This document shows positions 7,030 to 14,105 of a stretch of 19,111 nucleotides of DNA, one piece after another. The stretch comes from Ruminococcaceae bacterium UBA1691 (GTDB lineage Bacteria > Bacillota > Clostridia > Oscillospirales > Acutalibacteraceae). The notes under the pieces were generated by a model. That model saw nothing but the letters and a program-made list of their open reading frames with translations, had not been told where the DNA came from and did no database searches. Position 1 is the first letter of the stretch, and each line of letters opens with the position of its first letter. The translations under genes were made by a program, and so were the position numbers. Location of the stretch: assembly GCA_002320555.1 (NCBI GenBank), contig DCJV01000121.1, positions 1 through 19,111 on the forward strand. Reading direction: 5' to 3'.

Positions 7030-7338
7030 CCTCTCCTCCGCCCGGGCCGAAAGAAGAGAAAGCGGGGCGATCTATCTGAAATGCGCTCTGTGTGCCTTGC
7101 GGCTGCCTCCGGCTCCCCTGTGGACGGTCTCCCGTCACCGGCTGCGCACAGGCGCTTATTGTTATCCCCGCTTACAGTCTATGCCCGAGCCCCCGCTTTA
7201 GCGACTGCTTCCCTATCGTCTTCAGGCAGCCTCTTTCCCCTGTTTCTGGGAAATCAGCAAGAAAACAAGCGCCTTTTTGCGCCGCTTTTCCAAAATCCAC
7301 CGTCAAAAAAGAATTGCCGGTGATTCGGCCGCATGCAA
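7030..7338. other. Gene-free spacer before the nucleosidase gene
   Basis: No frame here has a ribosome site or familiar protein content. The central part (7101-7231) is GC-rich and bounded by an inverted repeat, described separately. Poly-purine/pyrimidine runs flank it. The downstream edge is the promoter of the nucleosidase gene. Confidence 0.5.
7101..7231. other. Inverted-repeat-bounded, structured segment, possible RNA
   Basis: GGCTGCCT (7101-7108) and AGGCAGCC (7224-7231) can close a 131-base domain. Inside it is a hairpin GACGG-TCTC-CCGTC (7123-7136), whose minus-strand copy has a GAGA (GNRA-type) loop. On the minus strand CAGTC/GACTG and CGCT/GCG can also pair. I could not match it to SRP, 6S, RNase P or tmRNA landmarks. 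No T tract or promoter decides a strand. Confidence 0.3.
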
Positions 7339-7367
7339 TTGATTTTCCCCCTTTCTTTCCTTATAAT
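7339..7367 (+). promoter_or_regulatory. Promoter of the nucleosidase-like gene
   Basis: TTGATT (7339-7344) and a perfect TATAAT (7362-7367) are separated by 17 bases. Transcription would begin near 7374, about 22 bases before the GTG start, which rules out the upstream in-frame ATG at 7333. Confidence 0.75.
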
Positions 7368-7395
7368 AGAAAGCAAAGCCGAGGAGGCAGAAAGG

Positions 7396-8139
7396 GTGGA
7401 TGCAGAAGTGAAAAAAAAGAGAATCGGAGTGGCCTTTGCCGACGAGTTGGAATACGCACCTTTCCTGACATATGCACAGCAGCAAACCTGCCGATTAACA
7501 CAAAAGCGGGGTAACGCAGGCCTCGTTATGACCCTTACACAAAACGACCGCCAGCTGGAAATCCATGCGGTGCAATGCGGCATCGGGAAGGTAAATGTAG
7601 CGAGCGCCGTCTCTTTTCTAATTGCGGACGACGGCGCACAGATGATCTGCAATGCGGGCCTTTCGGGTGCAGTATCCGGCTTCCGGCGCGGCGATTTGGT
7701 TGCTGGCGCCACCTATGTGGAATGTGACTTCGACCTGAGCGCCATCGGCGTGCCCGCGGGCCAAAAGCCCGGGCAGGACTGGGTCTACCAGGCAGATGAA
7801 GTCCTCCTTCGTTTAGCACTTGCGCACGATGGCGTCCGGGCGGGCAATCTTGGAACCGGTGATTTCTTTTTGACCAATGCTGAAATCAAAAAACAGTATA
7901 TCGAGCGTTTTGGGATCACCGCCTTTGATATGGAAACCGCAGCGATCGCCTCGGTCTGTCATAAAAGTAACATTCCATTTCTATGTCTGCGAAAAATATC
8001 CGACGATGCAGATGATGCTGCTACTGAGCAATACCGGGAAATGAACGAGCGGGCGGAAGACACGCTGACCAACGTATTGCAGGATCTTTTTCACCGTATT
8101 TTAGCAGAGAATTCTCTTTGGAATGGAATGGTAGGTTAA
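7396..8139 (+). CDS. MTA/SAH-nucleosidase-like phosphorylase-family protein
   Basis: It probably hydrolyses methylthioadenosine and/or S-adenosylhomocysteine to adenine plus the thioribose, in methionine salvage and the methyl cycle (PNP/UDP family). The 247 residues include an N-terminal strand with acidic residues in place of the usual MEEE (Asp16-Glu17-Leu-Glu19), CGIGKVNVA (61-69), NAGLSGAV and GDLVAG in the middle, DFDLSAIGVPAGQ (the dimer and sugar region), FDMETAAIA (177-185) for ribose binding, and ISDDAD (201-206), whose Asp203 aligns with the catalytic acid. The GTG start lies eight bases after GGAGG and 22 bases after the predicted transcription start. The changed N-terminal acidic motif means a related nucleosidase, such as a futalosine hydrolase, is possible. 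It is monocistronic. Confidence 0.8.
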   Translation: MDAEVKKKRIGVAFADELEYAPFLTYAQQQTCRLTQKRGNAGLVMTLTQNDRQLEIHAVQCGIGKVNVASAVSFLIADDGAQMICNAGLSGAVSGFRRGDLVAGATYVECDFDLSAIGVPAGQKPGQDWVYQADEVLLRLALAHDGVRAGNLGTGDFFLTNAEIKKQYIERFGITAFDMETAAIASVCHKSNIPFLCLRKISDDADDAATEQYREMNERAEDTLTNVLQDLFHRILAENSLWNGMVG

Positions 8140-8177
8140 TAAAGAAAAGGGATCGTTGCAAACGTTTATGATAGGCT

Positions 8178-8228
8178 AAAGGGCGCGTTGCAGAATGTAA
8201 AAACACACATTTTGCAACGCGCCCTTTT
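8178..8228 (+). terminator. Terminator of the nucleosidase-like gene (repeat family copy C)
   Basis: AAAGGGCGCGTTGCAGAATGT pairs almost perfectly (one G-T) with ACATTTTGCAACGCGCCCTTT, an exceptionally long 20-base stem, followed by a short T run. It lies 39 bases past the stop and between convergent genes, so it may also stop the minus-strand gene ending at 8265. Confidence 0.85.
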
Positions 8229-8264
8229 GGATCTCATATGGAAAATTTACTCCGGAGTCCGCCT

Positions 8265-8690
8265 TTATCTGTGGTGTATCGTCTGCGGCGAAGCTGCCGG
8301 TATCATCTGATAGATTTTATCGTCACTATCCACCATGCTGATCGGGATATTCGGTGCCAACATATGGACGTCTTCCACGAAATGAGTGCTGTTCTCCTTT
8401 GGAAACCCCATTATGATATTAACAGCACCCTCCTTGACAGCGTGTACTGCGGCCGTTATTGCGGGACTGTCATTGAAATAAATCGTCATCTCCGCATTAA
8501 CCGCCTTTGCCTGCTGGTGCAAATTTTCGAGCGCTTCCGGATTCGGCCGGAAACACTCCTCCGCCCTCTGTACACTGACTACCTGTAACGGCACCCGTTC
8601 TCCATCGGCAATTTTTTTACCCGCCCGGATCAGCCGTTCACAATTCGGCTGGCTGGTAACGCACACCAACACGCAAGCGTTTTTTGACAT
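8265..8690 (-). CDS. Orphan KdpD-type universal stress domain protein
   Basis: The 141 residues form one UspA-like nucleotide-binding alpha/beta domain. ACVLVCVTSQPNCERLIRAGKKIAD at the N-terminus resembles the Usp domain within the potassium sensor kinase KdpD (pattern VCVSxSPNxERLIR). Alternating strands and helices follow, with GAVNIIMGFPKEN near residue 90 as the likely phosphate-binding loop. There is no kinase, membrane or KdpD sensor domain, so it is a free-standing domain. Its partner and ligand are unknown; a role in potassium, osmotic or stress signalling is inference from the domain. The start is the ATG six bases after GGAGGTG; the longer open frame to 8768 runs through that ribosome site. 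Its 3' end faces terminator C. Confidence 0.75.
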   Translation of the reverse strand: MSKNACVLVCVTSQPNCERLIRAGKKIADGERVPLQVVSVQRAEECFRPNPEALENLHQQAKAVNAEMTIYFNDSPAITAAVHAVKEGAVNIIMGFPKENSTHFVEDVHMLAPNIPISMVDSDDKIYQMIPAASPQTIHHR

Positions 8691-8846
8691 GGACTCACCT
8701 CCTTCACCATTTCTCCAAGGTACATCCATATCATACCGCTTAGATGTTGCGGGTTTTGTAAAAAACAATGACGAAAGTATAAATTTTCCTAACGATGATC
8801 CGCCATTTACAGGTTTAAAAATTGTATGTAATGCACAAATTTTGGC

Positions 8847-9938
8847 TTATGATTCCCCTCCAGCAGAAACGGAAGTCTTTCCCTGCCGGTCCACCGGCAC
8901 AAGACCGATATAGCTTTTTCCGGTATTCAGGGTAAGCTCTGTTCCGTCTGCGGCGTAGAGTTTCAGCGGATTGGACGGGGTATTTCCCTTTTTCCAGGTA
9001 ATCTGCTCCTGCGTTCCATTTGTCGCGTAAACCCCGCTGCCGCCTGTGAGATCCATATCGATGCAGCCGCTTGCATCTCCCATGCTCTTGATCGGGCAGT
9101 ATAGCAGCAAAACGTTGGTCACAGCCATTTGCTTGCCGCCGTCCTCCGTCATGGGCTGGTCATTCAAGAAATTCTGGTAAAGTCCGGTGGACCCATCATA
9201 ACGGAACGTATGGGTATAGGCGTTGGAGAAGGAAAACGTGATGCTCTCACATGCGCCACCGGAGAGGCTCTTCGGCTTTCCTTCCTCAGCAAAGGCAAAC
9301 GGCGCTCGATAGTCCTTCTTCGCTGCCTGACGGATATCAAGCTTTTCGATCGCCTGCGTCAGGTGTTCCCCATCCGTACAGCCGGTGTGCTCCAGCCCCA
9401 CGTTGCGGGATTTATCTCGATAAAAATAAGTAGTCGAATGAACCAGACCATCAATGTCGTCAATATTGCGCTGTTTCAGCGCATCATAGGCATAAACGCT
9501 GCCGCCCCAGTGCACAAAAATCGCATCAAAGCCCTCTGCCATCTCCAGAAAATCATGCCGTGCGCTGCGCACGGATCCGATCTTCGGAATACTCTTCACA
9601 TCGGAAAAAAGCCACATCATTCTTGTAATTCCGCCCTCTGCCAGACCCTCAATCACAATATCCGGCGAGCACAAGCCCCACTGTGGACGCGCCGCCGGTG
9701 CATTATTGATCATCACTGCCACCGGGCGCTTCCCGGCAGCCGCCTGTGGGAATCCGGAAAGGCCCGTCAGCGGATTGATATCCCCAATCTCCTGCTCCTG
9801 GGTCCCCAGTGGTTCTGTGGAAACGTCAAGCTCTTCCCCTTTGCCGCAGCCCGAGAGCCCAGCTGACATCGTGATCAGGAAAAGCGCCGCCGCACAAAGG
9901 GCGGATACCCTCCTGCAAAAAATTTTTTCTTCGTTCAT
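8847..9938 (-). CDS. DUF3048 (YerB-like) lipoprotein
   Basis: This is a predicted secreted lipoprotein of 363 residues. Residues 1-31 are a lipoprotein signal: basic CRR, hydrophobic core, then the lipobox LSGC with Cys31 as lipid anchor. The mature part has the DUF3048 hallmarks NPLTGL, RPVAVMINNAPAARPQWGL, SPDIVIEGLAEGGITRMMWLF and GSVRSARHDFLEMAEGFDAIFVHWGGS, followed by the C-terminal beta-rich domain. The family (B. subtilis YerB) has no firmly established function and acts outside the membrane. The ATG at 9938 is 12 bases after AAGGG, a slightly long gap. An alternative ATG at 9950 abuts the ribosome site and would only add four residues. A clear promoter lies at 10025-10052. No convincing terminator was seen downstream. 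Confidence 0.88.
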   Translation of the reverse strand: MNEEKIFCRRVSALCAAALFLITMSAGLSGCGKGEELDVSTEPLGTQEQEIGDINPLTGLSGFPQAAAGKRPVAVMINNAPAARPQWGLCSPDIVIEGLAEGGITRMMWLFSDVKSIPKIGSVRSARHDFLEMAEGFDAIFVHWGGSVYAYDALKQRNIDDIDGLVHSTTYFYRDKSRNVGLEHTGCTDGEHLTQAIEKLDIRQAAKKDYRAPFAFAEEGKPKSLSGGACESITFSFSNAYTHTFRYDGSTGLYQNFLNDQPMTEDGGKQMAVTNVLLLYCPIKSMGDASGCIDMDLTGGSGVYATNGTQEQITWKKGNTPSNPLKLYAADGTELTLNTGKSYIGLVPVDRQGKTSVSAGGES

Positions 9939-9961
9939 AAAAACGATCATCCCTTCAAAGT

Positions 9962-9992
9962 TTGGCGGACAGACGACTGCCTTTCCGCCCAA
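9962..9992 (-). other. Stem-loop in the leader of the DUF3048 gene
   Basis: TTGGGCGGA and TCCGCCAA (minus strand) form an 8-base stem with one bulge, ending just before the AAGGG ribosome site. It is a possible mRNA-stability or translation-control hairpin. Confidence 0.45.
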
Positions 9993-10024
9993 CTGACTCC
10001 TGTATTTTCCATTCCTCTTCTCTC

Positions 10025-10052
10025 ATTATAGCCCATGCGCCGCTCTGGTCAA
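10025..10052 (-). promoter_or_regulatory. Promoter of the DUF3048 lipoprotein gene
   Basis: On the minus strand TTGACC (10047-10052) and a perfect TATAAT (10025-10030) are 16 bases apart. Transcription would start near 10018, giving a leader of roughly 80 bases. Confidence 0.75.
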
Positions 10053-10110
10053 GGCTGTTTTCTGTCAAATAAACATCCCCTTGCAATTTTTTAGAAAACA
10101 TCCAATTTAT

Positions 10111-10144
10111 AAACCGGATATTAATAATATTGGAAACCCGGTTT
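10111..10144. repeat. Inverted repeat AAACCGG/CCGGTTT
   Basis: AAACCGG (10111-10117) and CCGGTTT (10138-10144) flank an AT-rich 20-base centre containing the palindrome-like ATATTAATAATAT. It lies between the DUF3048 promoter and the decayed gene fragments. It could be an operator or the scar of a lost element. Confidence 0.35.
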
Positions 10145-10204
10145 GCCGATTGTCCTTATTAAATATCGCGCAGCGCGATAAAGCAGCGCTGGAAGCGCTG
10201 GCAT

Positions 10205-10559
10205 TGGTCAGATCTGTATTCCCGCACCACGCCGCTTTTGAGCGACTGCATCCAGTGCCTGTTTTTTGACGATTTCGGTCATCTCTGGATCGGCACGGAT
10301 CTGGGCCTGTGCGTCTATAACGGCTCGAATTACTGGATGACGCCGGAGACAACCGCGGCCCTTCCAAAGGCCAATTTGAGCGCTTGCGCCTGTGCGCTGG
10401 ATGGGACGCACTCTTTTGCAACGCCCTTCGGTATTCTGATTCATCAGGATGGCATGGTCAAATATCTCGGCTATAAGCGCTGGATACCGCATCCGGACGT
10501 GCCATGTGCGCCGCGACGGCTTCGTCACAGTCCGTGCTTTAACCGGGGAGGGAGAGCTC
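10205..10559 (+). pseudogene. Fragment of a beta-propeller (two-component-regulator-propeller type) gene
   Basis: One frame reads LLSDCIQCLFFDDFGHLWIGTDLGLCVYNG, which has the typical blade pattern of ligand-sensing propellers (D-G-LWIGT-GL-YNG). It continues through FGILIHQDGMVKYLGYKRWIPHPD. The frame then fails near 10500, and the neighbouring frame carries CHVRRDGFVTVRALTGEG, which looks like the next blade strand. So there is a one-base frameshift and no start, ribosome site or upstream blades. Usual proteins of this kind have many blades and are far longer. It is a relic of a larger gene. Confidence 0.6.
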
Positions 10560-10988
10560 CACATGCCCTTCCGCCTGCCCACCTCTTATATCCCAGCCCA
10601 AAAGGCACTTTTCAATGAGAGCGCCTTTACCGAAGATATGGTGGAAATGCTGCTGGGCAATGTGCGTGATTATGCGCAGCAGAGGCAGGTGCCCGTGTTG
10701 GACTATCTGCTCCCACACGATTGGAACGGCCCGCAGGCCCAGAGCTACGAAGCTTTCCGCGACTATATGCTCACCCAGTTCGAAACCTTTCCGGAGGGCA
10801 TTTCGGAAACCTTCATCCATCCTTCGCTTGAATGCGACGAGCTCAAGGGAATCACCCGCTCCTGGCAGCGCCGCGTTTGGGAGCACCGGCTCTTTGCCGA
10901 TCCTGCAACGCGGCAGCATATCGAAAGCTGCGGCATTCAGCTGATTAACTACCGCGAGCTTGCGGAAATGCGGCTGGGAGCCCGTTGA
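10560..10988 (+). pseudogene. C-terminal remnant of a ChbG/YdjC-type carbohydrate deacetylase gene
   Basis: About 142 residues (HMPFRLPTSYIP to RLGAR) resemble the C-terminal part of ChbG/YdjC-family sugar deacetylases. Markers are VPVLDYLLPHDW, then GISETFIHPSLECDELKGIT, RVWEHRLF and GIQLINYRELAEM. The N-terminal half with the metal-binding Asp/His residues is absent, since the reading frame runs upstream directly into the propeller remnant. It therefore cannot be an active deacetylase. The residual frame is intact to its TGA at 10986-10988. It is just possible that a fused product is still made, but no ribosome site or start was found. The terminator at 11008-11042 follows. Confidence 0.65.
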
Positions 10989-11007
10989 TTATCCTATTTA
11001 ACAAAAT

Positions 11008-11042
11008 CCCGCCATCTACGTATACAGATGGCGGGTTCTTTT
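11008..11042. terminator. Bidirectional terminator ending the arginine operon
   Basis: A perfect 10-base stem, CCCGCCATCT/AGATGGCGGG, with an 8-base loop is followed by TTCTTTT on the plus strand and GATTTTG on the minus strand. It sits 25 bases past the argF stop and 19 bases past the end of the deacetylase remnant, so it can serve both sides. Confidence 0.85.
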
Positions 11043-11067
11043 GCAACCGTTTCTTTCAGCTGCGTTT

Positions 11068-11973
11068 TTATTTCATCAGGGTAACCATAACGGCCTTCTG
11101 TGCATGCAAACGGTTTTCCGCCTCGTCGAAAATTTCCGCGGCGTGCGCTTCAAACACGTCCGCCGTGATCTCCTCACCGCGGTGGGCAGGCAGGCAGTGC
11201 TGCACCATGCAGCCTTCGTTCGCAGCTCCCAGCAGCTTCTCATTGACCTGATAGACGCCCTCGAAGGCTGCGCGGCGTTTTTCCGCCTCGCCCTCCTGGC
11301 CCATGGAGGCCCATACGTCGGTAAAGATCACGTCCGCATTTTCCGCCGCCTTCAAGGGATCGCGCTCCAGTGCGAAGCCGCCGTTTTCCGCCGCGAAATC
11401 CAGCACTTTCTGATCCGGGTCGTAGCCCTCCGGGCAGGCAACGCTCACCTTCATCCCAGTTTTCAAACCGCCGACGATCAGAGAATTCGCCATATTGTTG
11501 CCGTCGCCTATATAGCACATCTTCAGGCCGTCCAAGCGGCCCTTATGCTCCCGGACTGTCATCAGGTCGGCAAGCACCTGGCAGGGGTGGCAGAAGTCCG
11601 TCAGGCCGTTGATGACTGGGATCGATCCATACTCTGCGAGCGCCTCCACTTCCTCCTGCGCAAAGGTGCGGATCATAATGCCATCGAGATACCGGGAGAG
11701 TACCCGCGCCGTATCCTGCACCGGTTCGCCGCGGCCGATCTGCAGATCGCGCGCGCTTAAAAACAGCGCGCTCCCGCCGAGCTGGAACATGCCCGCTTCA
11801 AAGGAGACGCGCGTGCGGGTCGAGGATTTCTGGAAGATCATGCCCAACGTTTTGCCCTCCAAATGGCGGTGCGCGATATGGTGGCTGCGCTCATATTTGA
11901 GCTGGTCTGCAAGATTTAAGAGCTCCAGAATCTCCTGAGTGGACAGATCGAGCATTTTTAGTAAATGTTTCAT
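11068..11973 (-). CDS. argF: Ornithine carbamoyltransferase
   Basis: It joins carbamoyl phosphate to ornithine to give citrulline, a cytoplasmic step of arginine synthesis. The 301 residues show the carbamoyl-phosphate motif STRTR (51-55), HPCQ (129-132), the ornithine-side DVWASMGQE (219-227) and HCLP (259-262), so all substrate sites are present. The ATG at 11973 lies nine bases after AAAGGA; a further ATG at 11982 directly touches that site and is less likely. It is the last gene of the arginine operon, 28 bases after argD, and ends before the terminator at 11008. The anabolic role is supported by context rather than by any residue. No arginine-deiminase genes are nearby. Confidence 0.95.
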   Translation of the reverse strand: MKHLLKMLDLSTQEILELLNLADQLKYERSHHIAHRHLEGKTLGMIFQKSSTRTRVSFEAGMFQLGGSALFLSARDLQIGRGEPVQDTARVLSRYLDGIMIRTFAQEEVEALAEYGSIPVINGLTDFCHPCQVLADLMTVREHKGRLDGLKMCYIGDGNNMANSLIVGGLKTGMKVSVACPEGYDPDQKVLDFAAENGGFALERDPLKAAENADVIFTDVWASMGQEGEAEKRRAAFEGVYQVNEKLLGAANEGCMVQHCLPAHRGEEITADVFEAHAAEIFDEAENRLHAQKAVMVTLMK

Positions 11974-12001
11974 GGCAATCATTCCTTTCCGGGCAATTTT
12001 A

Positions 12002-13177
12002 TTATTTCTCCGTGAGTACTTCCTTCAAAATGGCAATGCCCTGTTCCAGTTCCTCCTGCGAGATCGTCAGCGGCGGGAGCAGGCGGACGAGCGTTTTCGC
12101 CGTGAGCACAAGCAGGCCCTTTTCGACACAACGGGAGGCAACTTTCTTTGCCTGTTTTGTTTTGAGCACCAACCCCAGCATCAGGCCCATCCCACGGATT
12201 TCTGCCACTTCATCACATTCCGATAAGGTTTCCCGCAGGAATTCACCTTTTTGACGCACCTGCTCAAAAAGCGCTTCATCCATACGCGAGAGCACCTCGC
12301 AGACACCCGCACAGACAATCGGATTACCGCCAAAGGTACTGCCGTGTGTGCCTGGGCCCATCACGGAGCCGAGCTTCTCCACGCACAGGCACGCGCCCAC
12401 GGGAAGGCCGCCGCCCAACCCCTTTGCGCTTGTGAGCACATCCGGCCGCACGCCGAACTGCTCCCAGGCATAAAGCTTGCCCGTCCGGCCCACGCCGGTC
12501 TGCACCTCGTCGAAAATCAGGAGGATATCCTTTTCCCGGCAGAGCTCTGAAGCCTTGTGCACAAAATCCGCATCCAGCGGCTGCACGCCTCCCTCGCCCT
12601 GCACCGGCTCCATCATCACGGCACAAACGGTCTCGTCCAGCGCGGCCTTCAGCGCATCGAGATCGTTCGCCGCCGCATAGCGGAAGCCCGGCGGAAAGGG
12701 ATCAAAATACTGATGCAGTTCATCCTGCCCGGTTGCGGTGAGCGTTTCCATCGTGCGGCCGTGGAAGGAATTTTTCAGCGTAACGATCGTCGAGCGGCCC
12801 GCCCCATAGGTATCGAAGCTATATTTGCGCGCGAGCTTCATCGCGCATTCATTGGCCTCTGCACCGGAATTTGCAAAGAACACGCGCGCAAAACCAGATT
12901 TTTCGCATAACAGCTTCGCCGCCTGCGCAACCACTGGGTTGTAGTAGAGATTCGATGTATGTGCAAGCAGGGATGCCTGCTTTGCGACCGCCTGCGCCCA
13001 GGCTTCATCCCCATAACCCAGGGAGCTGACGCCGATCCCGGCGGTGAAGTCCAGGTAGCTTTCCCCTTCCGGGCCGAAAAGCCGCGCGCCCTTTCCCTCC
13101 ACCAGGGCAGCGTTAAAATGCGCATAGGTGGGCATCAGATATTGATCCGCCATATTTTTAATCTCTTCATATGTCAT
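12002..13177 (-). CDS. argD: Acetylornithine aminotransferase
   Basis: A PLP-dependent class-III aminotransferase that converts N-acetylglutamate semialdehyde to N-acetylornithine using glutamate. The 391 residues contain SGAEANE (104-110) for cofactor binding, FDEVQTG (222-228) with the cofactor-stacking Asp, and TSAKGLGGG with the Schiff-base Lys252. The ATG at 13177 lies eight bases after AAGGAAGG, while a GTG at 13186 abuts the ribosome site and was rejected. The gene begins 14 bases after the argB stop, so translation is probably coupled. In many Firmicutes this enzyme can also act on succinyl-diaminopimelate; sequence alone does not settle this. Confidence 0.94.
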   Translation of the reverse strand: MTYEEIKNMADQYLMPTYAHFNAALVEGKGARLFGPEGESYLDFTAGIGVSSLGYGDEAWAQAVAKQASLLAHTSNLYYNPVVAQAAKLLCEKSGFARVFFANSGAEANECAMKLARKYSFDTYGAGRSTIVTLKNSFHGRTMETLTATGQDELHQYFDPFPPGFRYAAANDLDALKAALDETVCAVMMEPVQGEGGVQPLDADFVHKASELCREKDILLIFDEVQTGVGRTGKLYAWEQFGVRPDVLTSAKGLGGGLPVGACLCVEKLGSVMGPGTHGSTFGGNPIVCAGVCEVLSRMDEALFEQVRQKGEFLRETLSECDEVAEIRGMGLMLGLVLKTKQAKKVASRCVEKGLLVLTAKTLVRLLPPLTISQEELEQGIAILKEVLTEK

Positions 13178-13191
13178 AAAGCTCACCTTCC

Positions 13192-14046
13192 TTAAATGAA
13201 CATCGTCCCTACCCCTTCATCGGAAAAGAGCTCGATGAGAAGGGAATGCGGGATTCGCCCGTCCACAATATGGGTGCGGTGCACGCCGCGCCGCACCGCC
13301 TCCACACAGCAATTGATCTTCGGGATCATCCCGCCGGAAATGATCCCCTGGTTTTTCAGCCCCGGCACATCGCTGACGTTGACGACCGGAATTAATGTGC
13401 TCTCATCCTCCTTATCCCGCAGGAGGCCGCGCACATCTGTCATCAGCAGCAGTTTTTCCGCATGCAGGCAGGCCGCGATGCGTGCCGCTGCCGTATCGGC
13501 GTTAATATTATAAACATCCTCCCCATATCCGCCGCCGATGGTGGAGATGACGGGGATATATCCAGTTCTTAGCGCATCATTGATCGGGGTTACATCCACG
13601 CTTTCGATCTCGCCCACGAAGCCGAGATCCTCGCCCGAATGCTTCACCGCGCGGATCATGCCACCGTCCAGCCCGCATAACCCCAACGCCTTGCCGCCGT
13701 GCGCGCCGAGCAGCTGCACGAGATCCTTATTGACCTTGCCCGCGAGCACCATCTGCACCACGTCCATGGTCTCCTGATCCGTATAGCGCAGCCCTCCCAC
13801 AAAGCGGCTCTCCTTGCCCAGCCGGTTCAGCATCGTGCTGATCTCCGGACCGCCGCCGTGAACGAGCACGACATGGATCCCAACGAGGGATAGCAGGACG
13901 ATATCCGTCATCACGGCGTCCTTGAGCTCCTCATTGATCATCGCATTGCCGCCATATTTAATGACAATCGTCTTCTGATAGTATTTCTGGATATACGGAA
14001 GCGCCTGCACCAGCACCTGTGAGCGCTCAAAATTGGAGATCTCCAT
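13192..14046 (-). CDS. argB: Acetylglutamate kinase
   Basis: It phosphorylates N-acetylglutamate with ATP, the second step of ornithine synthesis. The 284 residues have the amino-acid-kinase motifs KYGGNAM (30-36) and HGGGPE (63-68), later GEDVYNINADTAAARIA for nucleotide binding, and a C-terminal IPKINCCVEAV segment. The N-terminal helix FERSQVLVQALPYIQKYYQ (about residues 6-24) is the extension found in arginine-inhibited NAG kinases of the cyclic pathway, where it builds the hexamer and allosteric site. That agrees with the acetyl-recycling argJ next to it, so feedback inhibition by arginine is likely. The ATG follows a GGAAGGGG site closely. The gene lies 59 bases after argJ. Confidence 0.95.
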   Translation of the reverse strand: MEISNFERSQVLVQALPYIQKYYQKTIVIKYGGNAMINEELKDAVMTDIVLLSLVGIHVVLVHGGGPEISTMLNRLGKESRFVGGLRYTDQETMDVVQMVLAGKVNKDLVQLLGAHGGKALGLCGLDGGMIRAVKHSGEDLGFVGEIESVDVTPINDALRTGYIPVISTIGGGYGEDVYNINADTAAARIAACLHAEKLLLMTDVRGLLRDKEDESTLIPVVNVSDVPGLKNQGIISGGMIPKINCCVEAVRRGVHRTHIVDGRIPHSLLIELFSDEGVGTMFI

Positions 14047-14105
14047 GCATTCCCCTTCCTTTCTCGAAACAAACCACAGCCCGGCTGTTTTGAATATTTT
14101 CCGGT

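Noticed and set aside
7101..7231. SRP, 6S, RNase P or tmRNA gene
   Set aside because: A minus-strand GGGAAGCAG segment vaguely recalls the SRP loop, but the conserved GGAAGGAAGCAGC core and partner strand are missing. Landmarks of the others are also absent.
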